A stretch of 7,247 nt of DNA from an uncultured Clostridia bacterium (lineage in GTDB: Bacteria > Bacillota > Clostridia > Oscillospirales > CAG-272): positions 1 to 7,247 of the forward strand of contig CAMOHW010000042.1 of NCBI GenBank assembly GCA_946615525.1, given 5' to 3'. The notes beneath the pieces are model-generated. The model was not told the origin of the DNA. It saw only the letters and a program-made list of their open reading frames with translations, and did not search any database. Below, piece by piece: positions 1-6,880 of this stretch (positions are counted from its first letter, which is position 1; each line of letters opens with the position of its first letter). A program made the translations under genes and the position numbers.

Positions 1-1273
1 TTTCCAGACTTTGCGACTGCGCGTTCATGCGATACAGAATGGCAAAATCACTGTATTTTGCCGTTCCGCGCGCAACTCTGCGGGAGATGATATCCACCAC
101 GCGGCGCGCTTCTTCGTTCTGGTCGTCACAAAGCACCACATGGATCTTTTCGCCTTTCCCCTCAGCCGTCCAAAGCGTCTTGCCCATACGGCTTTCGTTT
201 TTAGCGATCACGGCATTTGCCGCATCCAGAATGTTTTGCGTAGAACGGTAATTTTGCTCCAATTTGACCACTTTTGCCCCCGAAAACGCGCGATCAAAGG
301 ACAAAATATTCTCAATGGTGGCACCACGAAATTTGTAAATGCTTTGGTCATCGTCCCCCACCACCATCAGGTTGCCGTAGCCGCCGGCAAGAAGGCGCGT
401 CAGTTCAAACTGTGCAGGGTTGGTATCCTGATACTCATCCACGCAAACATACTTGAAGCGACGCTGATATGCCTCGCACACATCCTCGTGGTTTTGCAAC
501 AAGCGGACCGTTTGCAGAATCAAATCATCAAAATCCAGCGCGTTGGATTCACGCAGGACATCCTGATAAGCGGCATAGACGCGCGCCACCTGTTTGAGGC
601 GAAAATCCGACTCCGCTTCCATGGAAAGCTCCTCGGGCGAGAGCATTTTGTCCTTGGCCCGACTGATCAGGTTCATAACGCCCTTGACCGGAAGAACTTT
701 TTCATCAATACGGCAACGGTTCATTGCCTCCAACATGGCTTTTTTGGAATCGTCGGTATCGTAGATGGTAAAATTGGGGCGGTAACCAAGCAGTTCGCCA
801 TGGCGACGCAGAATCCGCACACAAACCGAATGGAAGGTGCCGGACCAAATTTCGCCCGCCGCCTCCGAATTTTCGGGAAACAGCCCGGAAAGCCGCGCTT
901 TGATCTCACCTGCCGCCTTGTTGGTAAAGGTGATGGCGAGGACACGGTATGGCTCGCAGGGCAGTTCGGCAAACTGCAACAACGTAGTATTCAGCTCTTC
1001 GGTTGAAGAAGAAAGTGCGGCGCGCAATTGGTCAACCGTTTCCCTCGAAAGATCCGACGGGACATATTTGCTGAAATAGGCATTGCCGTAGCGGATCAAA
1101 AAGGCGATGCGCCGCACCAGAACGGTGGTTTTCCCGCTCCCTGCCCCGGCAAGCACCAAAAGCGGTCCGTTGACGGTGAAAACCGCTTCGCGTTGGCGCT
1201 CGTTCAAAGACGCATAGGCGCGGTCAAACAACGCGCGTTTTGCGGAAAGATATTCCAAACTTAAATCACTCAT
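1..1273 (-). CDS. uvrD: UvrD/PcrA-type superfamily 1 DNA helicase, N-terminal 424 residues (3' end outside window)
   Basis: This is an ATP-dependent 3'-5' DNA helicase of the UvrD/PcrA/Rep family, which acts in nucleotide excision repair, mismatch repair and clearing of replication blocks. Reading from the ATG at 1273, the SF1A motifs appear in order: Q motif LNERQREAV (residues 23-31), Walker A GAGSGKTT (43-50), motif Ia AITFTNKAA (113-121), motif Ib SGTFHS (144-149), Walker B VDEYQDTN (278-285), motif III VVGDDDQSIYKFRGA (304-318), motif IV LEQNYRST (338-345) and AILYRMNAQS (411-420). Motif III has Phe315 where PcrA has a DNA-stacking Trp. About 40 extra residues lie between Walker A and motif Ia. 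The frame is open to base 1, so the 2B domain and C-terminus lie outside. Start choice: an AAAGGAA site at 1287-1293 lies 13 bases upstream, a rather long spacing; it overlaps the stop codon of the preceding gene. The gap to that gene is 19 bases. Family assignment is very secure; UvrD versus PcrA naming is a convention. Confidence 0.96.
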   Translation of the reverse strand, partial: MSDLSLEYLSAKRALFDRAYASLNERQREAVFTVNGPLLVLAGAGSGKTTVLVRRIAFLIRYGNAYFSKYVPSDLSRETVDQLRAALSSSTEELNTTLLQFAELPCEPYRVLAITFTNKAAGEIKARLSGLFPENSEAAGEIWSGTFHSVCVRILRRHGELLGYRPNFTIYDTDDSKKAMLEAMNRCRIDEKVLPVKGVMNLISRAKDKMLSPEELSMEAESDFRLKQVARVYAAYQDVLRESNALDFDDLILQTVRLLQNHEDVCEAYQRRFKYVCVDEYQDTNPAQFELTRLLAGGYGNLMVVGDDDQSIYKFRGATIENILSFDRAFSGAKVVKLEQNYRSTQNILDAANAVIAKNESRMGKTLWTAEGKGEKIHVVLCDDQNEEARRVVDIISRRVARGTAKYSDFAILYRMNAQSQSLE

Positions 1274-1292
1274 GTAATTATCCCAGTTCCTT

Positions 1293-2147
1293 TTATTTTG
1301 CAAGAGCGGCAAGATAGGTTTGTTTCATAAAAAGCGCGTCCTCCGCCTGCGTTCCCGCAGACTCGCAGATGATGCGCGGCGCAACGCCCTCGCGCACAAT
1401 GGCTTCTGCAAGCGGCTCAAACTCCGGTCCGAAGACGGTATCCGCAAAGGTCAAATGCTTTTTCTCCCCTGCCGCGGTATATTCGATTTTTGAAAAATGA
1501 CAATGCAGGTTTTGTGCATAGCGGTCGCCAAGCGTGTTGGCAATGGTATCAAACACACGGCGATAATGGTCGGCATCCGGGAATGCACCGCCGCATTGAC
1601 GCGCGTTGAGATGTCCGAAATCCACCACGGGCGCATAGATCGGCGAAGTTTTGCATTGCTCCAAAACTTCTTCCAGGGTCCCCAACTGATTGATTTTTCC
1701 CATAGTTTCAATGCCAAGCGCGGCGCAAGGATGATCCCCGACCGCGGAGGCAACTTTTTCCAGTGTATCGCGCGAGAGGCGCATGGCCTCCTCGCGGGTG
1801 ATTTTTGCGGCACTTCCGCTATGGATCACAACGGTATCCGCCCCGAGCAATTCCGCCGCCCAGAGCGATTTTTGGATGTATTCAATGCTTTTCAGGCGTT
1901 TTTCTTCCTCTACGCCCGAAAGCGAGATGAAATAAGGCGCGTGAATAGACATTTTAATGCCGTGTTCCCTCGCCTTTTCTCCAATGGCGCGCAAAGTTGT
2001 CTCACTTCCGGCAACGCCGTTACCCGCCTCATATTCATAGGCATCCAGCCCCTTTGCGGCAAGCCAACCGGGGGCTTGCAGAGTGGATTTCATCCCCTCC
2101 TGAAAGAACCAATCCCCGTTTCCGCCGGGGCCAAACAATGCCTTCAT
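1293..2147 (-). CDS. Endonuclease IV-like TIM-barrel protein (archaeal-type deoxyribonuclease IV family)
   Basis: The product is 284 residues long and belongs to the AP endonuclease 2/xylose isomerase-like TIM-barrel group. Its probable role is metal-dependent cleavage at abasic sites in base excision repair. Most metal ligands of E. coli Nfo (about 285 residues) have counterparts at nearly the same positions: His69 (in IHAPYF), His109 (in VIHSGS), Glu147 (in GIETMGK), Asp176 and His179 (in VVDFGHLNAR), His215 or His217 (in LHCHFSKIEY), His231 (in GEKKHL) and Glu262 (in ICESAG). The Asp that Nfo carries two residues before the last His (Asp229) is Lys here, with Glu228 next to it. The HFSKIEY...GEKKHL pattern resembles archaeal endonuclease IV more than the enterobacterial enzyme. 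Start choice: the ATG at 2147 has an AAGGAA site close upstream and overlaps the preceding stop as ATGA. A TTG at 2213 would add 22 residues reaching before the barrel and is less likely. AP endonuclease activity is inferred; a sugar isomerase-like role is not excluded. Confidence 0.88.
   Translation of the reverse strand: MKALFGPGGNGDWFFQEGMKSTLQAPGWLAAKGLDAYEYEAGNGVAGSETTLRAIGEKAREHGIKMSIHAPYFISLSGVEEEKRLKSIEYIQKSLWAAELLGADTVVIHSGSAAKITREEAMRLSRDTLEKVASAVGDHPCAALGIETMGKINQLGTLEEVLEQCKTSPIYAPVVDFGHLNARQCGGAFPDADHYRRVFDTIANTLGDRYAQNLHCHFSKIEYTAAGEKKHLTFADTVFGPEFEPLAEAIVREGVAPRIICESAGTQAEDALFMKQTYLAALAK
2144..2147 (-). other. ATGA stop/start overlap between the M5-like and Nfo-like genes
   Basis: The TGA of the M5-like gene (2146-2144) shares bases with the ATG of the Nfo-like gene (2147-2145). 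This 4-base overlap points to translational coupling and decides the start of the downstream gene. A purine-rich GGAAAGGAAA stretch lies just upstream, within the last codons of the M5-like gene. Confidence 0.85.
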
Positions 2148-2761
2148 AGCGTTTCCTTTCCTGCGGTCGGCAACAGCTTGTCCACCGCCGCTTGATATTC
2201 TTCTTTTGTGCAAATGATTTGGACAGCGGCAAGCAGAGCGCTTGGCGTCATCCCCTCGGGAAGTCCGAGCGACTTTGCAAAAGCATCCCGTTTCCGGCGG
2301 CTTTCGGTATGCCCGGTCAATCCGTTCAAATAGAAATCGGTTTTGGTAATGTTCGCCCTCTCAACCGACACTTGTCCGTCGGAAAAAGGCAAAAACAGGC
2401 GGGCAAGCAGTTCTCGCTCCATCCCCTCAACTCCGAGAACTCCCTCGGCAGACGGCTCCTGCTTACGCTTTTCCACTCCGCTGATGCGCGGAATGTAGAG
2501 TTGGATCAATCGATCGGAAGGGATCAACGAGGAAAGATGCCCGCGAATGACCTTTCCGGCGCCGTCGCTATCGGTCAGAATGATCAGCGGTGTTTTGCTT
2601 GCAAGCGCGCGGAAAAGCGCCTGTTTTTCGGCCTTTTTGAAAATGCCGAACCCATCGGTGGTCAAAATAGTGCCTTCGATCACCGATTCCAGGCGAAGTT
2701 TATCATATTTCCCTTCTACGATGACGGGATACGCCACCGCCAGTTTTGTTTGTTCTGTCAT
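2144..2761 (-). CDS. Toprim + DUF4093 protein, RNase M5-like
   Basis: The product is 205 residues long. An N-terminal Toprim nuclease domain is clear: catalytic Glu16 in VIVEGKYD, followed by the Asp pair Asp64/Asp66 in IILTDSDGAG. The region around IPRISGVEKRKQ and GVLGVEGME (roughly residues 90-118) and the C-terminal part match what is known of RNase M5-like proteins with the DUF4093 domain. RNase M5 matures the 5' and 3' ends of 5S rRNA precursors in Firmicutes, and that is the best guess here. However, the Toprim core TDSDGAG differs from the TDPDxPG form of Bacillus subtilis RNase M5, and the gene is not next to rsmA/ksgA or tatD, its usual partners. Start choice: the ATG at 2761 overlaps the uppP stop as ATGA. 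A TTG at 2776 would add five residues and has no visible ribosome binding site. No strong Shine-Dalgarno precedes the ATG, so translation probably depends on uppP. Domain call is secure; substrate is inferred. Confidence 0.9.
   Translation of the reverse strand: MTEQTKLAVAYPVIVEGKYDKLRLESVIEGTILTTDGFGIFKKAEKQALFRALASKTPLIILTDSDGAGKVIRGHLSSLIPSDRLIQLYIPRISGVEKRKQEPSAEGVLGVEGMERELLARLFLPFSDGQVSVERANITKTDFYLNGLTGHTESRRKRDAFAKSLGLPEGMTPSALLAAVQIICTKEEYQAAVDKLLPTAGKETL
2758..2761 (-). other. ATGA stop/start overlap between uppP and the M5-like gene
   Basis: The uppP TGA (2760-2758) overlaps the ATG of the M5-like gene (2761-2759). Upstream of this ATG there is only a weak GTGAG, so re-initiation by ribosomes finishing uppP is the likely way the downstream gene is translated. 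Confidence 0.82.
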
Positions 2762-3642
2762 CTCACAAAATACCAAATCAAGACCGCCGCGCCCAGCAAA
2801 ATGCGATAGACGCCGAACGGAACAAATGTGTGTTTTTTTACAAATTCGGTCAAAAACCGGATCACGAGCATAGAAACCAAAAAAGAAACGATCGTTCCAA
2901 CTGCCAGCAACGCCCAGCCGACCGGCGGCATGGAAAGCCCCGCTTTCCCGGTCGTTTCCAAAAATCCGACCGTTTTCACGGCGCCTGCACCCATCATGAC
3001 TGGGACAGCCATAAAGAACGAAAACTCCGCGGCCGCGCTTCGCGATACCCCCAAAAGGCTTGCGCCGAGAATGGTAGAGCCGGAGCGTGAAGTGCCCGGA
3101 ATGAGCGATAAAATTTGGAACAAACCGATAAATATTGCGGTTTTTACCGTGATATTTTCGTTTTTTTCGATTTTTGGCAGTTTTCCTTTGTTTGCTTTTT
3201 CCAGGGGCAAAAAGGCAATTCCATAGAAAATAAGCGCCGCGGAAACGACCATTCCGTTATAAAACCAACCGTCCAGATCCTTGCCGGTCAGCCGTTCCAA
3301 AAGTCGATCTCCGAAAATGCCGACAACCGCCGCAGGCAAGGAAGCAAGCAATACTTTTGCCCATAAATGCAACGCGCTGCGCCGTTCTTCGTTTGAAAAT
3401 CGCTTTCCAAACGGAAACAACCGTCCAAAGAATAAAACGACTACGGCGCAAACGGCGCCGATTTGAACAACGACCTCAAACAACTCCCAATAGGCATTGA
3501 GAATTGCCGGATCTTCGCAAAAGCGGAACGGCAACCACTCGGAAAGCAGAATCAAGTGTCCGGTAGAACTAATGGGCAACCACTCGGTAATCCCCTCTAA
3601 AATACCGTAAAAAACCGCTTTGAGCCATTCGATCGCCGCCAT
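2758..3642 (-). CDS. uppP: Undecaprenyl-diphosphatase UppP (BacA family)
   Basis: This integral membrane phosphatase converts undecaprenyl pyrophosphate to undecaprenyl phosphate, recycling the lipid carrier for peptidoglycan and other wall polymers; overexpression of the family gives bacitracin resistance. The product is 294 residues, a little longer than E. coli UppP (273). Both signature segments are intact: LEGITEWLPISSTGH (residues 15-29, with Glu16, Glu20, Ser26 and His29) and PGTSRSGSTILG (182-193, with Arg186). Long hydrophobic stretches between and after them fit a protein with several membrane segments, ending in a hydrophobic helix and WYFVR. Start choice: the ATG at 3642 is preceded by GGAAAGGAAG at good spacing. 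The gene lies 24 bases after trhP and overlaps the M5-like gene by four bases. A wall-lipid enzyme between tRNA and nuclease genes has no obvious functional logic. Confidence 0.97.
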   Translation of the reverse strand: MAAIEWLKAVFYGILEGITEWLPISSTGHLILLSEWLPFRFCEDPAILNAYWELFEVVVQIGAVCAVVVLFFGRLFPFGKRFSNEERRSALHLWAKVLLASLPAAVVGIFGDRLLERLTGKDLDGWFYNGMVVSAALIFYGIAFLPLEKANKGKLPKIEKNENITVKTAIFIGLFQILSLIPGTSRSGSTILGASLLGVSRSAAAEFSFFMAVPVMMGAGAVKTVGFLETTGKAGLSMPPVGWALLAVGTIVSFLVSMLVIRFLTEFVKKHTFVPFGVYRILLGAAVLIWYFVR

Positions 3643-3666
3643 AAATCGCTTCCTTTCCGAAAACGA

Positions 3667-4968
3667 TCAGCAGTCGGACGGGCGAACCTCCAACCCCCGC
3701 GCAACGCCGGCACGCAGAATATCCCCCTCCTGCACCGCGAACGGAACGCGGCACCAATAGATCATGGAAGGGTGCGGCGTTGCCGCAAGCGGATTTCCAT
3801 CCGGTGCGTAGAGTTCGTTGACGGCAAAAGGCATTCCGATCTTGCCCGGCGTGATCAGTTCCGCGGCATCGCCGACCGAAACTTTGTTGCGCTGAATAAA
3901 CCGATACAGCCGACCGTTTTCATTGACCTCGGAAATTCCGCACGCGCGCAGAACTTCCATTTCTTCTTCATGATATTCGGTGGCCGTGGAAAAATATGCT
4001 TTTTCGCGCAAATACCCGCAAGTGCTGACGACCTGCGGCTCATCCATTGGCTCGGAGAAGAAAAAGCCGGTTCCGTATTCCCTGTGAGAAACGCTTTCCA
4101 ACTCGGTCTTCCATGCCGGATCATAGCGGTAGCCCTTCGGGTCGCGCAAATAGGTATCGATCGCCATACGGTAAGCGTTGGTGACAACGGCGGTGTAATA
4201 CGCGCTCTTCATGCGTCCTTCAATCTTAAAGGAGATCGCACCGCTCTCCATCAACTCCGGAATATGCTCGATCATACAGAGGTCTTTTGAGGACATGATG
4301 AAGGTGCCAAGCTCGTTTTGCTCCACCCCAAGCGGAGTATTCGGTCGTTTTTCCTCAACAAGCTTGTAGTTCCAGCGGCAGGGCTGGGTACAGGTCCCGC
4401 GATTGCCGTCCCTGCCCCCCATAGCGTTTGCCAACAGGCATCTTCCGCTATAAGAAATGCACATGGAACCGTGGATAAAGACTTCCAGCTCTACTTTGGG
4501 ATCCAACTTTGCGCGGATCTCTTTGATCTCGGCAAGCGTCAGTTCCCTTGCCAGCACCAAGCGTTTGACCCCCATTGCCGCATAGGCGTTTGCCGCGGCG
4601 GAGGAAACGATAGAAGTTTGCGTGGAAACATGGATCTCCATATCGGGGAGCAATTCACGCACGGTGGCAAGCGTTCCCAGATCGGCAACGATCATAGCGT
4701 CAATGTTCGCGCCGGAAAGATCCGAAAGGAATTGACGCAATGCCGGATATTCGTCCTCATGCGGCAGGGTGTTGACCGTCAAATACAGCTTCTTCCCTTT
4801 TGCGTGAACATACGCGGCGGCGCGATAGATTTCCTCTACGGTAAAGTTATCTGCCGCCGAGCGCATTCCAAACGCCTTTCCCGCAAGATAGACCGCGTCG
4901 GCTCCAAAGCGGATCGCCGCCGTCAGTTTTTCAAAATTGCCGGCTGGCGAAAGCAGTTCAACTTTCAT
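3667..4968 (-). CDS. trhP: Peptidase U32-family protein, probable tRNA hydroxylation protein TrhP
   Basis: The product is 433 residues long. Despite the name, characterised bacterial U32 proteins of this type are not general proteases: TrhP (YegQ; YrrN/YrrO in Bacillus) is needed for prephenate-dependent hydroxylation of uridine 34 in tRNA. The N-terminus LLSPAGNFEKL (residues 5-15) with FGADAVYLAG (21-30) is a TIM-barrel start typical of the family. Four Cys, at 170, 177, 193 and 197 (in SMCISYSGRC and GTCTQPC), match the residues that hold the 4Fe-4S cluster in U32 proteins. IMSSKDL (224-230) and FKIEGRMKS (247-255) are the TrhP-like signature, and RNKVSVGDAAEL begins the small C-terminal U32 domain. 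Length is close to that of YegQ and far below the roughly 650 residues of RlhA. The ATG follows the aspS stop by one base and no clear Shine-Dalgarno is seen, which suggests coupling to aspS. Family is secure; TrhP over another U32 branch is likely but unproven. Confidence 0.93.
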   Translation of the reverse strand: MKVELLSPAGNFEKLTAAIRFGADAVYLAGKAFGMRSAADNFTVEEIYRAAAYVHAKGKKLYLTVNTLPHEDEYPALRQFLSDLSGANIDAMIVADLGTLATVRELLPDMEIHVSTQTSIVSSAAANAYAAMGVKRLVLARELTLAEIKEIRAKLDPKVELEVFIHGSMCISYSGRCLLANAMGGRDGNRGTCTQPCRWNYKLVEEKRPNTPLGVEQNELGTFIMSSKDLCMIEHIPELMESGAISFKIEGRMKSAYYTAVVTNAYRMAIDTYLRDPKGYRYDPAWKTELESVSHREYGTGFFFSEPMDEPQVVSTCGYLREKAYFSTATEYHEEEMEVLRACGISEVNENGRLYRFIQRNKVSVGDAAELITPGKIGMPFAVNELYAPDGNPLAATPHPSMIYWCRVPFAVQEGDILRAGVARGLEVRPSDC

Positions 4969-4969
4969 A

Positions 4970-6259
4970 TTACGGCGTTAAGCGGTTGGGCCCGCGGAAG
5001 AGGAACTCCGCTTCCTTAATAGAAAGCCCCAGGAAGAGCATGGTCAAACGGTCAATGCCAATACCAAAGCCACCGTGCGGAGGGCACCCATAACGGAAGA
5101 ATTGTAGATAGAACTCTACATCCTTGCCCAGGCCCTTTTCGTCTGCTTGCGCTTTGAGGACCTCATAGCGGTGCTCGCGAACGGCGCCGGTGGTGATTTC
5201 GCAACCGCGCCAAATCAAGTCGTAGCCCATAGGAACGCCGCGCTCGTCGCGCATATGGTAGAACGCGCGCTCCTTGGCGTCATAATCGGTCACAAACAGG
5301 AACTCGCTGCCGTATTTCTCCATTGAGAATTGCGCGCAAAGGTGTTCGGCATCGGTCGTCAGGTCGCCCTTGGCGTCATCCGAAACGGTGTAGCCGTAGC
5401 GTGCTTCCAACTCGGCATACAGATCGGCAAGTTTGATGCGCGGGAACGGAACAGTGGGAACGATGATTTGTTTGCCAAACAGCTCCTCCACTTCCTTGCC
5501 GTAAGCCGCGGCAACTTTGCCAAAGGCATAGGCAAGCAGTTCTTCCTCCATGTGCATGACCTCCTCGGCGGAATGCACATAGCTGAACTCCAAATCAAAA
5601 CCGGTAAACTCGGTTGCGTGCTTGTTGGTATAGGATTTTTCGGCGCGGAAGACCGGACCGGTTTCAAAAATGCGGTCCATGCCCGAAGCCATAGCCATTT
5701 GCTTGTAGAATTGCGGCGATTGTGCCAGATATGCCTTGGTATCAAAGTATTTGACCTCAAACACATCCGATCCGGACTCACTTGCGGCGCCGATGAGTTT
5801 GGGCGTGTGGATCTCAATGAATCCGCGCTCGATCAAGAATTCGCGCATAGATGCGGTGAGCAGGGTTTGCAGTTTGAGCATGAGTTGGTTGCGGTCGCGG
5901 CGCAAATCGATCCAGCGAAAGTCCATTTTAGAGTCGATCTCAGAGTCATCCTTAATGGGAAGCGCCTCGGCGATCGATTCCACATCAATTTCCTCGGGCA
6001 GGATCTCAATGCCGCCCAATTTGACATACTCGTTGGCAACGGCGGTGCCGGTTACGGTAATGACCGAGTGAATGGTCAGAGTATCCACCTTTTCGGCAAG
6101 TGCGGGAAACTTTTCTTTTTCCAGCGTGACCTGCATTTTACCGGTGATATCCTTGATGACCAAAAATGCCATGGTGCGCTTGTTGCGCAGATTCTCTACA
6201 AATCCGGCAATTTTGACCTGCTCTCCGGCTTTGACATTTGCAATATAGGTTCTTTCCAT
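4970..6259 (-). CDS. aspS: Aspartyl-tRNA synthetase, short archaeal/eukaryal-type (AspS2), possibly non-discriminating
   Basis: This class II synthetase charges tRNA-Asp with aspartate. At 429 residues it lacks the GAD insertion that takes standard bacterial AspRS to about 590, so it is the archaeal/eukaryal-like form found in many Clostridia. An OB-fold anticodon-binding domain covers roughly residues 14-90, followed by the catalytic core: motif 1 region FIEIHTPKL (147-155), AQSPQ (179-183), motif 2 GPVFRAEKSYTNKH (201-214) and motif 3 GGFGIGIDRL (396-405, Arg404), ending in FRGPNRLTP. Forms of this type often also mischarge tRNA-Asn for later amidation by GatCAB. From memory of the Thermococcus enzyme, its Trp26 aligns with Glu22 here while its Lys85 aligns with Lys80, so specificity is ambiguous. 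The ATG at 6259 has an AAAGGAA site about eight bases upstream. No T-box leader exists: the gap to the preceding gene is only 24 bases. Confidence 0.96.
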   Translation of the reverse strand: MERTYIANVKAGEQVKIAGFVENLRNKRTMAFLVIKDITGKMQVTLEKEKFPALAEKVDTLTIHSVITVTGTAVANEYVKLGGIEILPEEIDVESIAEALPIKDDSEIDSKMDFRWIDLRRDRNQLMLKLQTLLTASMREFLIERGFIEIHTPKLIGAASESGSDVFEVKYFDTKAYLAQSPQFYKQMAMASGMDRIFETGPVFRAEKSYTNKHATEFTGFDLEFSYVHSAEEVMHMEEELLAYAFGKVAAAYGKEVEELFGKQIIVPTVPFPRIKLADLYAELEARYGYTVSDDAKGDLTTDAEHLCAQFSMEKYGSEFLFVTDYDAKERAFYHMRDERGVPMGYDLIWRGCEITTGAVREHRYEVLKAQADEKGLGKDVEFYLQFFRYGCPPHGGFGIGIDRLTMLFLGLSIKEAEFLFRGPNRLTP

Positions 6260-6283
6260 ATTTCGGGTTCCTTTCTTTGACGA

Positions 6284-6844
6284 TCAAATGGGTTGTCCCT
6301 GCGCATTAAAGAGCGGCAGTTTTTCCAAATAGACCAAATCTTTTCTCTCTTGTGCGTCACCCTCGGCAAGAATGGTCATTCTGCCGCAAATAATGCCGCC
6401 CGCCTCATTGACCAATTGCTCGATGGCGCGGAGCGATTCGCCGGTGGAGATCACATCATCCACGATCAGGATCTTCTTCCCTTTCATAATGGCAGCGTCA
6501 GCAGTATCCAAATAGAGGTGTTGTTCCTTTGCCGTTGTAATGGAGCGGACTTTAACGTCCAAAACGCCGGTCATATAAAGCTTGGGAGCTTTGCGCGCCA
6601 GGAAATACTTTTGGTTGCCGGCAAGGCGAGCCATTTCATGCACCAGCGGAATACCCTTTGCCTCGGCAGAAATCAAATAGTCATATTCCGGTGCCCGTGC
6701 AAGCAACTCTTTTGCGCAAGCGGTTGTCAATTCGGGATCACCGAAAATGACAAATCCTGCAATTTGCAAGTTCTCGTTGAGCGGGCAAATGGGCAGGTCG
6801 CGCTCGCAACCCGCAATGTTCATGTGGTAATACTTTTGTTCCAT
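6284..6844 (-). CDS. Adenine phosphoribosyltransferase-like purine PRTase
   Basis: The product is 186 residues long, a cytosolic type I phosphoribosyltransferase. The PRPP-binding signature ILIVDDVISTGES (residues 125-137, acidic pair Asp129/Asp130) is complete. EAKGIPL (61-67) and ARKAPKLYM (83-91) sit where adenine and xanthine PRTases have EARGF and RKPGK-type segments. The likely reaction is salvage of a purine base (adenine or a relative) with PRPP to give the nucleotide. The N-terminal part is not the usual Apt one, with its PDFPxPG segment, but reads DLPICPLNENLQIAGFVIFG, so the base specificity is uncertain. Start choice: the ATG at 6844 has an AGAGAGGA site about seven bases upstream; a second ATG at residue 8 has no such site. 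It lies between thiI and aspS, 36 bases after the former. A PRTase-fold regulator is a less likely alternative. Confidence 0.88.
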   Translation of the reverse strand: MEQKYYHMNIAGCERDLPICPLNENLQIAGFVIFGDPELTTACAKELLARAPEYDYLISAEAKGIPLVHEMARLAGNQKYFLARKAPKLYMTGVLDVKVRSITTAKEQHLYLDTADAAIMKGKKILIVDDVISTGESLRAIEQLVNEAGGIICGRMTILAEGDAQERKDLVYLEKLPLFNAQGQPI

Positions 6845-6880
6845 GACGATTCCTCTCTTTTTATAATCAATTCATCAATT

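Noticed and set aside
11..1006. A 331-codon open frame on the plus strand
   Set aside because: It is the exact codon-registered antisense of uvrD, which has all helicase motifs. Its translation shows no recognisable domain and is His/Arg/Phe-rich, as expected of a shadow.
2148..2213. Longer Nfo-like protein from a TTG at 2213
   Set aside because: The extra 22 residues are coded inside the M5-like gene, resemble no part of the family, and the ATG at 2147 has a good site and an ATGA overlap.
4996..5013. Small inverted repeat GCGGA/TCCGC near the end of aspS
   Set aside because: The stem is only five base pairs, lies in coding sequence and has no T-run, so it is not a terminator.
5330..6280. 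A 316-codon open frame on the plus strand
   Set aside because: It is registered antisense to aspS, whose motifs and length are intact on the minus strand.
6260..6283. T-box or other leader before aspS
   Set aside because: The gap is 24 bases and is filled by the ribosome binding site region; no room for a riboswitch.
6845..6880. Possible promoter in the longest gap (minus strand TTGAAA, TATAAA) and two ATCAATT copies at 6866-6872 and 6874-6880
   Set aside because: The spacing between the two boxes is about 13 bases, too short for a sigma-A promoter. The two 7-base repeats in AT-rich DNA could be chance, and no hairpin forms.
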